This document shows, piece by piece, positions 1 through 5,217 of a DNA stretch of 5,217 bases; positions within the stretch are counted from its first letter, which is position 1, and each line of letters opens with the position of its first letter. Origin of the DNA: Spartobacteria bacterium (GTDB lineage: Bacteria > Verrucomicrobiota > Verrucomicrobiia > Chthoniobacterales > UBA10450). The stretch spans positions 1-5,217 of the forward strand of contig JAJPJU010000331.1 of assembly GCA_021324035.1 (NCBI GenBank), read 5' to 3'. Position numbers and translations under genes: made by a program. Under the pieces are notes generated by a model, which had not been told where the DNA came from, did not search any database, and was given only the letters and a program-made list of their open reading frames with translations.

Positions 1-40
1 GAACCAAGAGGCAAGCGCCAAGAAAGAGGATGCTCGTTGG

Positions 41-71
41 TCTCGTCACACGGCCCCAGTCACTTCTCACT
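41..71 (-). repeat. Degenerate GTGAC heptad repeat at the 3' end of the DUF5069 gene
   Basis: On the minus strand this stretch reads as a run of GTGA-type words: AGTGAGAAGTGACTG, then a short GC-rich insert, then GTGTGACGAGA. The terminal 9-mer (plus strand TCTCGTCAC, 41-49) recurs exactly at 689-697 and 2347-2355, each time at the 3' end of a minus-strand gene. The first part overlaps the last codons and the TGA stop of the DUF5069 gene (Ser-Glu-Lys-stop). This copy is the most degenerate of the three, so membership in the family rests mainly on the shared 9-mer and its position. Confidence 0.4.
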
Positions 72-497
72 ATTCAATCGCTTCTCATCAAAGTCGATCA
101 GGTCCGGGATGCATTCGATGTCCCGGCGATCCGTAATGCCCATTTCCTGTTTTCGTGCTTCCAGGCGCGGGGTCACGCGATCCCGCCAGCCGAGTTTCGA
201 GATGAATCCGTTCCAGACAAAAATGTCGCCTTCGTTCATTCGCCGGCCCTTTTCAAAGCACCATTCCAAGATTTCCTCGTCGGTGCCGCCTTGTTTAACC
301 CGCTCGATCAGATTGCGATGATCGATTCGGAGAAAATTGCATAGCGCAGCGTCGGCCGTTTGTGGCGCGCCGAAGTTTTCCTGGTAATCGGAATGCAGCT
401 CGCCAGCCAGATGCATCCGGATCTTGTCCAGCATGCGCGGGAAATACAGCATGCCGTTGGTCATTTCCTTCGGGCTCTTTGGGAACTTTCTTTCCAT
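60..497 (-). CDS. DUF5069 domain protein
   Basis: This 145-residue protein covers essentially a whole DUF5069 domain, a family I know mainly from Verrucomicrobiota and Planctomycetota and for which no function is established. The recognisable parts are the N-terminal block at residues 6-38 (PKSPKEM, then the FPRMLDKIRMHLAGEL helix), a middle FLRI segment with ILEWCFEKG at about 55-84, and the C-terminal block with WNGFISKLGWRDRVTPRLE (95-113), RRDIECIPDLIDFDE (124-138). No signal peptide or membrane segment is visible, so it is probably cytoplasmic. The ATG at 495-497 gives the N-terminus expected for the family; the bases before it (TATTGGGTT) make only a weak ribosome site. The gene ends inside a GTGAC-type repeat that supplies the Ser-Glu-Lys-stop tail. 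The gap to the upstream Rieske gene is filled by a different repeat, so co-transcription is uncertain. Confidence 0.88.
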   Translation of the reverse strand: MERKFPKSPKEMTNGMLYFPRMLDKIRMHLAGELHSDYQENFGAPQTADAALCNFLRIDHRNLIERVKQGGTDEEILEWCFEKGRRMNEGDIFVWNGFISKLGWRDRVTPRLEARKQEMGITDRRDIECIPDLIDFDEKRLNSEK

Positions 498-540
498 AAC
501 CCAATATTCGGCGTGGCTTATCGCCTTGTCACCTCACATG

Positions 541-690
541 CAGCTGCCAACAAATTCGAAATCCGAATATCGAAAGTCCAAACAATTACGAATGATCGAA
601 TAACCAAGTCCGACGCCAACTGATTGGTTTTGAAAATTTAGTCTTTCGAATTTGTTTCGGATTTCGGGATTCGAGTTTTGAACTTGAATC
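541..690. repeat. AT-rich inverted repeat of TTCGAA/CGAAATCCGAA words
   Basis: This intergenic block is built from short words such as CGAAATCCGAA, AAATTCGAAA and ATATCGAAA on the left and their reverse complements on the right. Exact inverted matches are ACAAATTCGAAA (550-561) with 644-655, and CGAAATCCGAA (557-567) with 656-666. A small central stem AACCAA (602-607) / TTGGTT (624-629) sits between the arms. The first two pairs cross rather than nest, so it is a set of units in opposing orientation and not one perfect hairpin. Translated in either direction it gives the typical junk peptides FEIRIS and YSDFEF, which I recognise from intergenic repeats of PVC-group and other environmental genomes. 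No gene is credible here. It could be a non-autonomous element or a repeat-driven structure between transcripts. Confidence 0.6.
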
Positions 691-704
691 TCGTCACTCG
701 TCAC
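689..704 (-). repeat. Two-unit GTGACGA heptad repeat overlapping a stop codon
   Basis: On the minus strand the sequence GCAGTGACGAGTGACGAGA contains two perfect GTGACGA units. The first unit encodes the final Ser-Asp-Glu of the Rieske-reductase protein, and the TGA stop (694-696) falls in the junction of the two units. The same GCAGTGA(C/T)GAGTGAC opening and the GTGACGAGA ending are found behind gdhA at 2347-2379, where the repeat is longer. Confidence 0.6.
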
Positions 705-2229
705 TGCGGAATTCTTCTCCAGTCTCCAATGCTGCTTCGGCTTCCAAGTTTTCAATGTCGCGCCCAATGCTCGCGACGGCGCTGACTTTTTTGCCAGACT
801 GAAAGATCACCGACGCATCTTTTGCTTTCACATCGCCGGCAACAGTCGGCTGATCGTCCCGGCTCGCGTGACCAACATAATGAATATGAACATCGAAATG
901 GTTGCTCCAAAAAAACGGCGGCACCACGAATGGTTCCTTGGCGCCCAGAATATTTCGGGCGGCGGTTTGACCCTGGCGTTGAGCCACTACCCAGTGCTCC
1001 ACTCGGATGCTTCCAGCGCGAGGATCGGGCCAGCGGGCGATGTCGCCGGCCGCGAATATTCCCGGCACGTTCGTTTCCAGGAATTCGTTTACTAAAACGC
1101 CGTTCTTGGTCTCGATCCCCGCGCTCTCCGCCAGGGCCGTGTTCGGCCGGACGCCGACTCCGGCGACGACGAAATCGCAATCCAATCTTGTCCCGTCATC
1201 AAGTTGCACGATTCGCTCTTCGATTTTTGTCGCAGTCCGCCCGAGATGAAACTCTACGCCATTCGCCTCATGCGTTTTCAGAACCAGACTGCCGAGCTCG
1301 CTTCCCAGAACATTCGCCAGCGGCACGGAATGTTTTCCTACGACCGCGACTTCGAGTTTGCGCTCCCGTAACGACCAGGCCACTTCCAGTCCGATGAAGC
1401 TGTCGCCAATGATCACCACTCGTTTGGCATGTTTCGCTTTCTCGATGATGCGCTGGCAGTCCACCAGTGTTCGCAAATAACAAACCTGCGGCAAATCGTT
1501 ACCGGGAATTTCCAGATGCACCGGATCGGCGCCCGTCGCCAGAAGGAGTGCGCCGTAGCCTAACGATCGGCCATTGGACAGCGTGACCTCACGTTTCTTG
1601 GGATCGATCTTTTGCACTTCGGTTCCAGTGATCGTGTCGATTTTCTGTTCGTGATAAAAATCGTTGGGACGAAGCGGGATCCATTCTTCCGGCGCGTTGC
1701 CCGCGAGATAATCCTTGGACAAGTTCGGCCGGTCGTAGGGAAGATACTGATCTCGCCCGATCAATGTGATCGGACCGGTGTAGCCCTTGCGGCGTAACAT
1801 TTCCGCAGCGGCGCCTCCCGCTGCGCCGGCACCGACAATCACCACGCTGCTCGGCGAAGTGGCCGGCTTTTGGGGCGTTGGCTTTTTGTCGCTCTTGCCG
1901 GTGACGAAAACGCGTTCGTCGCGCTTCTCGATTTTCCAGCTGGAAACGTCGTTCAATGCTGGCGCGGCTATCGCTTCGCCGGTTCGCAGATCGAAACGGG
2001 CGTGATGCCAGGGGCAGTGCACGGTGCAGTCGACCATCAAACCCTTGGCCAATGGTCCGCCGTAATGGGTGCAGGTCGCGCCAATCGCAAAAAAATCTTC
2101 GCCGCGCCGCGCGATTAACACGGCTTCACCGAAAGCGTGGCCCTGCACCATCGCGCCGTCAGCGACTTCATCGATTCGAATTCCCTTTTCGAAATCAGGA
2201 CCAGTCAGCTGAGAAGAATCTTCAGCCAT
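694..2229 (-). CDS. Rieske [2Fe-2S] ferredoxin fused to FAD/NAD(P)H reductase (AIFM3-like)
   Basis: A 511-residue two-part redox protein. Residues 14-110 form a Rieske domain with both cluster motifs, CTH (Cys53, His55) and CPWH (Cys72, His75), at the usual spacing. After a Lys/Pro-rich linker (about 112-127) comes a pyridine-nucleotide disulfide-type reductase. It has the FAD-binding GAGAAG at 133-138, the YDRPNLSK segment at 165-172, LLLATGA at 228-234, a second Rossmann motif GDSFIG followed by LE at 275-282 for NAD(P)H, and the FAD-contacting GIFAAGD at 390-396. A C-terminal reductase domain contains FFWSNHFD (439-446) and YVGHA. This order is that of AIFM3/AIFL proteins and of bacterial ferredoxin-reductase fusions. 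By family knowledge it moves electrons from NAD(P)H via FAD to the Rieske centre; the final acceptor is unknown. It has no signal peptide and is probably cytoplasmic. The ATG at 2227-2229 lies just before the Rieske domain; no clear Shine-Dalgarno is visible. The C-terminal Ser-Asp-Glu-stop is provided by a heptad repeat. Confidence 0.93.
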   Translation of the reverse strand: MAEDSSQLTGPDFEKGIRIDEVADGAMVQGHAFGEAVLIARRGEDFFAIGATCTHYGGPLAKGLMVDCTVHCPWHHARFDLRTGEAIAAPALNDVSSWKIEKRDERVFVTGKSDKKPTPQKPATSPSSVVIVGAGAAGGAAAEMLRRKGYTGPITLIGRDQYLPYDRPNLSKDYLAGNAPEEWIPLRPNDFYHEQKIDTITGTEVQKIDPKKREVTLSNGRSLGYGALLLATGADPVHLEIPGNDLPQVCYLRTLVDCQRIIEKAKHAKRVVIIGDSFIGLEVAWSLRERKLEVAVVGKHSVPLANVLGSELGSLVLKTHEANGVEFHLGRTATKIEERIVQLDDGTRLDCDFVVAGVGVRPNTALAESAGIETKNGVLVNEFLETNVPGIFAAGDIARWPDPRAGSIRVEHWVVAQRQGQTAARNILGAKEPFVVPPFFWSNHFDVHIHYVGHASRDDQPTVAGDVKAKDASVIFQSGKKVSAVASIGRDIENLEAEAALETGEEFRSDE

Positions 2230-2300
2230 TCACTACATAATAGCACGAGCATGCAGAGTTGTACGTGCTGGAATTCTACGAGTTACGCGCGTTACGGCCA

Positions 2301-2378
2301 AGTGACATGTGACGGGTGACGGGTGACAAGTTCAGAGGTGCGTTTTTCTCGTCACTTGTCACATGTCACTCATCACTG
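2301..2378. repeat. Facing GTGAC heptad arrays forming a long inverted repeat
   Basis: Four head-to-tail heptads (GTGACAT, GTGACGG, GTGACGG, GTGACAA; 2302-2329) are followed, after a short spacer ending in TTTTTCTC, by four heptads in the opposite orientation (GTCACTT, GTCACAT, GTCACTC, ATCACTG; 2351-2378). The arms contain an exact 13-bp inverted match, AGTGACATGTGAC (2301-2313) with 2358-2370. Pairing continues as GTGAC (2316-2320) with GTCAC (2351-2355), joined in plus-strand RNA by two G-U pairs. The block fills much of the gap between the gdhA stop and the Rieske gene start. No U-run follows the stem on either strand, so it is not a standard intrinsic terminator. It could stabilise the gdhA 3' end, stop transcription by another route, or be a neutral repeat expansion. 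Confidence 0.7.
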
Positions 2379-2380
2379 CT

Positions 2381-3742
2381 TTAGACCAGTCCCTGGTCCA
2401 GCATCGCTTCCGCGACTTTGGTAAAGCCGGCAATGTTCGCGCCGTTCACGTAATTGCCCGGCGTGCCGTACTTCTCGGCGGTGCGATAGCAAACGTCGTG
2501 AATGTTTTTCATGATGTTGAACAATCGCGCGTCCACTTCTTCGCGAGTCCAGCGGATCCGCATGCTGTTCTGCGCCATTTCCAATCCGGACGTCGCGACA
2601 CCGCCGGCATTGGCCGCTTTGCCGGGACCGAACAGGATCTTCGCATCAAGAAATTGGTTCACGGCGTCGATCGTGCTCGGCATGTTCGCGCCTTCGGAAA
2701 CTACATAGCAACCGTTTCGCAATAAATTCGTCGCGTCTTTGCCGTTGATCTCGTTCTGGGTCGCGCTCGGGAACGCGCACTCCGCCTTGTGGTTCCAAAG
2801 TGGATTGTAATCGAGCTTCGGATCCACCTTGGTGAACACCGCGCCTTTGAACTTGTCCGCATATTCGGAAATCCGTCCCCGCCGATTGTTCTTCAGATCC
2901 ATCACGAACATTAGCTTGTCCCGATCGATTCCTTGCTCGTCGTAAATGTAACCAGTCGAATCCGACAGAGTGACCGGCTTCGCGCCCAGTGTGATCAGCT
3001 TTTCAACTGTGTACTGCGCGACGTTGCCTGCACCGGAAACCAATGCGGTTTTTCCTTTCAAATCTTCCTTTCGCGTCTTCAACATTTCGTCCGCGAAATA
3101 CACCGCGCCGTAACCGGTCGCTTCCGGTCGAATGACCGAACCGCCCCAGGTTAGACCTTTGCCAGTCATCACGCCGGTGAACTCGTCCTTCAGCTTCTTA
3201 TACATTCCGAACAGGAACCCGATCTCTCTCGCGCCGACGCCGATATCTCCCGCCGGCACGTCAGTGTCCGGACCGATGTGACGGAACAGTTCGCACATGA
3301 ACGCCTGACAAAATCGCATTACCTCGGCGTCGCTCCTGCCGTGTGGATCGAAATCGGAGCCGCCTTTGCCGCCGCCCATTGGCAACGTGGTCAGTGCGTT
3401 TTTGAATACTTGTTCGAACGCGAGAAATTTCAGGATTCCCAAATTCACGCTGGGATGAAATCGCAGGCCGCCTTTGTATGGCCCAATCGCGCTGTTCATC
3501 TGAATTCGAAAGCCGCGATTCACGTGCAGCTCGCCTTTGTCGTCCTGCCAGGCCGCGCGAAACATGATCACGCGCTCCGGCTCAATGATCCGCTCCAGGA
3601 TCTTTGCCTTGCGATAACGCGGCTCACGGTCGAGCACGAGAGTGAGCGATTCGGCGACTTCTTGAACCGCTTGGTGAAACTCCGATTCCCCGGGATTCTT
3701 CGCTTTGACCCCGGCCATCAAGTCCGACACGTATTTTTCCAC
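2381..3742 (-). CDS. gdhA: NADP-type glutamate dehydrogenase
   Basis: This 453-residue protein matches the hexameric GdhA family (about 450 residues; 447 in E. coli) from end to end. It catalyses the reversible reductive amination of 2-oxoglutarate with ammonium and NADPH to glutamate in the cytoplasm. Visible motifs are the substrate-binding GPYKGGLRFHPSVN (87-100, Lys90), FKNALTTLPMGGGKGGSDFDP (from 113, catalytic Lys126), PAGDIGVG (163-170, Asp166) and RPEATGYG (205-212). The dinucleotide-binding GAGNVA is at 237-242, followed by SDSTG at 260-264. GANMPST (351-357) and the long PGKAANAGGVATSGLEMAQN block (373-392) close the domain. The similarity to E. coli GdhA and its length favour NADP(H), but cofactor choice is inferred. 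The start is GTG (3740-3742, read as Met) and aligns with the family N-terminus; no strong ribosome site precedes it, and an in-frame ATG at codon 9 would cost little. TAA (2381-2383) ends it directly before a heptad repeat. Confidence 0.97.
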   Translation of the reverse strand: MEKYVSDLMAGVKAKNPGESEFHQAVQEVAESLTLVLDREPRYRKAKILERIIEPERVIMFRAAWQDDKGELHVNRGFRIQMNSAIGPYKGGLRFHPSVNLGILKFLAFEQVFKNALTTLPMGGGKGGSDFDPHGRSDAEVMRFCQAFMCELFRHIGPDTDVPAGDIGVGAREIGFLFGMYKKLKDEFTGVMTGKGLTWGGSVIRPEATGYGAVYFADEMLKTRKEDLKGKTALVSGAGNVAQYTVEKLITLGAKPVTLSDSTGYIYDEQGIDRDKLMFVMDLKNNRRGRISEYADKFKGAVFTKVDPKLDYNPLWNHKAECAFPSATQNEINGKDATNLLRNGCYVVSEGANMPSTIDAVNQFLDAKILFGPGKAANAGGVATSGLEMAQNSMRIRWTREEVDARLFNIMKNIHDVCYRTAEKYGTPGNYVNGANIAGFTKVAEAMLDQGLV

Positions 3743-3923
3743 AGGTGGCCGAAATTCTGACAGAAGAACGGTTGTTCAGCAAACGCGGCTTATTTCACGA
3801 CGCTAGAGGGAACGAATGTTTTGTTTTACGCCCGGGGAGGTGGAAAGTTTGCGTTGTGAAATCACTGTTCGCTGTGTCGGTGCTGGCGTCTGCGGGTTTG
3901 ACGGCGGTGTCCAAGAAAGGGAC
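3743..3923. promoter_or_regulatory. Divergent spacer between gdhA and the hydrolase gene
   Basis: This 181-base stretch separates the starts of two divergently transcribed genes and must hold promoters for both. No convincing -35/-10 pair stands out on either strand. The best minus-strand candidate is TTGCTG and CAGAAT 17 bases apart upstream of gdhA, which is weak. An open frame from 3816 runs into the hydrolase, but its 36 residues rich in Cys and Gly precede a perfect signal peptide and are unlikely to be translated. Confidence 0.35.
3914..3920 (+). promoter_or_regulatory. Ribosome binding site that decides the hydrolase start
   Basis: The purine run AGAAAGG, followed by GAC and then ATG at 3924, is an acceptable Shine-Dalgarno although the spacing is a little short. 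It supports starting at 3924 with the MKKT signal peptide rather than at the in-frame ATG at 3816. Confidence 0.5.
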
Positions 3924-4628
3924 ATGAAAAAGACGTTTCTTCTCTTTTTCCTGGCCTTGGTTGCGAGGGCTTATGCCGTCCAAATCGATCTCCCTCCTCT
4001 TTACACAGTCACTGTCGATTCTCACCGCTGCCTGGTTTTGGAACCGGACCATTTGCCCCAGAATGCGCCGCTCGTCCTTTTGCTCCAAGGAGCTCATGGC
4101 TCAGCCACGAGCCTTATTTACCTTTGGTCCGAACTGCATCTACCGCCCGCCCGGGTCGCATGCCCGGACGGCCTTTTTTTTCTCGAGGGGAAGGGGTTTG
4201 GCTGGTATCACAAAGAGAGTCAAAGCGATGTCGTGCAAAGCCGCGACTATCTCTTGAAATTGGTCCAGCGGTTAGGCCCGAAAAGGCCGGTGATCTTCGC
4301 TGGTTTTTCTCAAGGCGCGGTCATGTCCATCATAACGGGGCTTCATTGTCCGAATAAGGTCCTCGCCATCGTTTCCATGAGCGGCTATGTCCCGAATCCT
4401 TCGGAGAATTTGAGAGACCTTAAAGCGCCCAGGTCGACTCCGATCTTGATGGTACATGGACAAGCGGATGCAACAATCCCCATAGCCGATGCCCATTTTG
4501 GAGAGACAAATTTGAAGGCCCAGGGCTATCACCCGGTCTTCAAGACCCTTGCCATGGGACATAGGATATCCCAAGCGTCTTTAAATAGTGTTCGTGATTT
4601 TTTAGTGCAAGTCCTGCCGAAGAACTAG
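3924..4628 (+). CDS. Exported alpha/beta hydrolase (phospholipase/carboxylesterase type)
   Basis: With the ATG at 3924 the protein has 234 residues. It starts with a classic signal peptide: MKK, a hydrophobic core (FLLFFLALVA) and a likely signal peptidase I site after AYA (residue 18), so it is probably periplasmic or secreted. The mature part is a small alpha/beta hydrolase of the carboxylesterase/phospholipase (Abhydrolase_2-like) group. The nucleophile elbow is GFSQG with Ser129, the acid is in HGQADATIP (Asp182), and the histidine is in MGHRIS (His213). Strand LVLLLQGAHGS (50-60) occupies the oxyanion-loop position, where relatives usually have a His-Gly pair; here the histidine position is Gln55. 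The likely reaction is hydrolysis of an ester, with unknown substrate. It is transcribed away from gdhA and has no same-strand neighbour in view. A longer start at 3816 is possible in frame but unlikely. Confidence 0.88.
   Translation: MKKTFLLFFLALVARAYAVQIDLPPLYTVTVDSHRCLVLEPDHLPQNAPLVLLLQGAHGSATSLIYLWSELHLPPARVACPDGLFFLEGKGFGWYHKESQSDVVQSRDYLLKLVQRLGPKRPVIFAGFSQGAVMSIITGLHCPNKVLAIVSMSGYVPNPSENLRDLKAPRSTPILMVHGQADATIPIADAHFGETNLKAQGYHPVFKTLAMGHRISQASLNSVRDFLVQVLPKN
4151..4181 (+). other. Terminator-like hairpin and T8 run inside the hydrolase gene
   Basis: CCGGG (4151-4155) and CCCGG (4163-4167) can pair around a 7-base loop. Six bases later there is a run of eight T (4174-4181), which encodes the Phe-Phe of DGLFFLEG. 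The stem is short and the gap to the T run is longer than in good intrinsic terminators, so premature termination is only a possibility. The reading frame is continuous across the T run: the signal peptide upstream and the Ser-Asp-His triad downstream are in the same frame, which argues against a sequencing slip. Confidence 0.3.
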
Positions 4629-4829
4629 CGGTTCAGAAGAAAGATCCGACGGGTGCGGAGGACACGTCAGAGAGGGACCTATTCCTGGCCTCTTGGACTC
4701 CAGACTTAATCTGAGAAGATCTGTACTGCGGTCGTGGCAAACATGCTGAAGTCGTATCGCAATGGGGTCGTTGGCTTAATCGTTTGATTAGATGACTTCG
4801 TTCTGACGGTTAGGAATGCGAGAAACTGG
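4629..4829. other. Intergenic region without recognisable gene
   Basis: These about 200 bases lie between the stop of the hydrolase and the 3' end of the right-edge ORF, so the two flanking genes converge here. I see no tRNA, no heptad repeat and no strong terminator. There are only small self-complementary spots such as CAGA-CTTAA-TCTG (4701-4713) and TAATC-GTTT-GATTA (about 4777-4790). Confidence 0.4.
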
Positions 4830-4859
4830 CTACCTCTCGCGATGAAAAAAGCCCGTCAG
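4803..4859. other. Nested inverted repeats at the 3' end of the right-edge ORF
   Basis: An outer pair CTGACGG (4803-4809) / CCGTCAG (4853-4859) encloses an inner hairpin GCGAGA (4818-4823) / TCTCGC (4835-4840) with an 11-base loop. The TAG stop of the minus-strand ORF (4830-4832) falls in that loop. A run of six A (4845-4850) lies between inner and outer arms, giving U6 in minus-strand RNA, but it precedes the inner hairpin there, so the arrangement does not match a standard intrinsic terminator. It may still be a transcription end for converging genes. Confidence 0.3.
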
Positions 4860-5217
4860 TTCGTCTACGCAAGGCGTCGGTACAGCAACGTGAGTTGCTT
4901 GGCTTCCGTGAAGGCCATTCACAGCACCGACCGGGCCCGAGTTATCCATAAGTACATTTCCGGTGCCGCCCATGCGCATGCCAAAATCTATTGTGCGACG
5001 AAGGTATCCTCTTTCGCTCAAGGTCTTTCCGTCGGAAGAAAGCCGGAGTTCGCCTTTTCGCATATTGGCAACTTCAAAAACCAATGTGTTGCCTGACCAG
5101 TGGAGATTAACGTAACGGCCGGGGCCGTAACCACTGGCGACTGCTAGCAATGAGCCGCCTTGCGCGACGATAATTTTTGCAGACATCGATTGTTGAAAGC
5201 TCTGCTTCGGACAATTC
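4830..5217 (-). CDS. Hypothetical protein, partial at the right edge
   Basis: The frame is open from the window edge to a TAG at 4830-4832. The first internal ATG is at 5184-5186 (118 residues), but the ten codons before it (NCPKQSFQQS) contain no stop and no ribosome site precedes the ATG. The true start may therefore lie outside the window. I do not recognise the family. The middle part (VNLHWSGNTLVFEVANMRKG, then ELRLSSDGKTLSERG) alternates polar and hydrophobic residues and has the feel of a small beta-rich secreted domain. The last 50 residues (Gly/Val/Ala-rich, ending in FFHRER) look less protein-like, which leaves room for a frameshift or a decayed gene. It is preferred over the overlapping plus-strand frame at 4842-5096, which shows no such pattern. 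No transmembrane segment is visible. Confidence 0.4.
   Translation of the reverse strand, partial: NCPKQSFQQSMSAKIIVAQGGSLLAVASGYGPGRYVNLHWSGNTLVFEVANMRKGELRLSSDGKTLSERGYLRRTIDFGMRMGGTGNVLMDNSGPVGAVNGLHGSQATHVAVPTPCVDELTGFFHRER

Noticed and set aside
360..623. Plus-strand 87-residue open frame
   Set aside because: Its first part is antisense to the DUF5069 gene and its tail (FEIRIS) comes from the repeat; no family resemblance.
534..767. Minus-strand 77-residue open frame overlapping the Rieske gene end
   Set aside because: It is translated from the AT-rich repeat and the out-of-frame end of the Rieske gene; the YSDFEF-type peptide is typical repeat junk.
822..1397. Plus-strand 191-residue open frame
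   Set aside because: Fully antisense to the Rieske-reductase gene, Arg/Pro/Ser-rich, with no motif; the opposite strand has complete conserved domains.
2230..2260. Promoter with TATTAT as -10 before the Rieske gene
   Set aside because: No matching -35 element at proper spacing, and it would leave almost no leader; too weak to annotate.
2301..2378. CRISPR array
   Set aside because: The repeat units are only 7 bases, directly adjacent, without unique spacers, and turn orientation in the middle.
2301..2378. Intrinsic terminator behind gdhA
   Set aside because: A strong stem exists but no U-run follows it on either strand; the T run lies in the loop.
3278..3760. Plus-strand 160-residue open frame
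   Set aside because: Antisense shadow of gdhA, whose conserved motifs are unmistakable.
3816..3923. N-terminal extension of the hydrolase from the ATG at 3816
   Set aside because: It would bury a perfect signal peptide behind 36 Cys/Gly-rich residues; the ATG at 3924 has its own purine-rich ribosome site.
4842..5096. Plus-strand 84-residue open frame
   Set aside because: It overlaps the more protein-like minus-strand frame and has no ribosome site or recognisable motif.

Overview
The window is bacterial chromosomal DNA of moderate GC content. It carries four well-supported protein genes, one doubtful partial ORF at the right edge, and an unusual amount of short repeated sequence between the genes on the left. 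A DUF5069 gene, the cysteine-free 'SDFEF/FEIRIS'-type repeat junk ORFs and the GTGAC heptad repeats together suggest a soil or sediment Verrucomicrobiota (Chthoniobacter/Udaeobacter-like) or a related PVC-group bacterium. That is an inference from general familiarity; no 16S or marker search was possible.

Layout: three genes lie head-to-tail on the minus strand, in transcription order gdhA (NADP-type glutamate dehydrogenase, GTG start), a Rieske ferredoxin-FAD/NAD reductase fusion of the AIFM3 type, and a DUF5069 protein. The gaps between them are about 150 and 196 bases and are filled by repeats, so a tightly packed operon is not obvious. A divergent 181-base spacer separates gdhA from a plus-strand exported alpha/beta hydrolase, which has a clear signal peptide and a Ser-Asp-His triad. 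After it comes about 200 bases without a recognisable gene, then a minus-strand ORF that runs off the right edge and that I do not recognise.

Function: GdhA assimilates ammonium into glutamate. The Rieske-reductase fusion probably passes electrons from NAD(P)H through FAD to a [2Fe-2S] centre, with unknown partner and substrate. DUF5069 has no established function. The hydrolase probably acts on an ester in the periplasm or outside the cell. Nothing in the sequence ties these four into one pathway, and I see no defence system, mobile element, CRISPR array or biosynthetic cluster.

The most interesting signal is not a gene. All three minus-strand genes end in or next to a copy of a GTGACNN heptad repeat carrying the shared 9-mer GTGACGAGA (minus strand). 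In two of them the repeat itself supplies the last codons and the TGA stop. Behind gdhA the repeat is expanded into a facing pair that can fold into a long hairpin.
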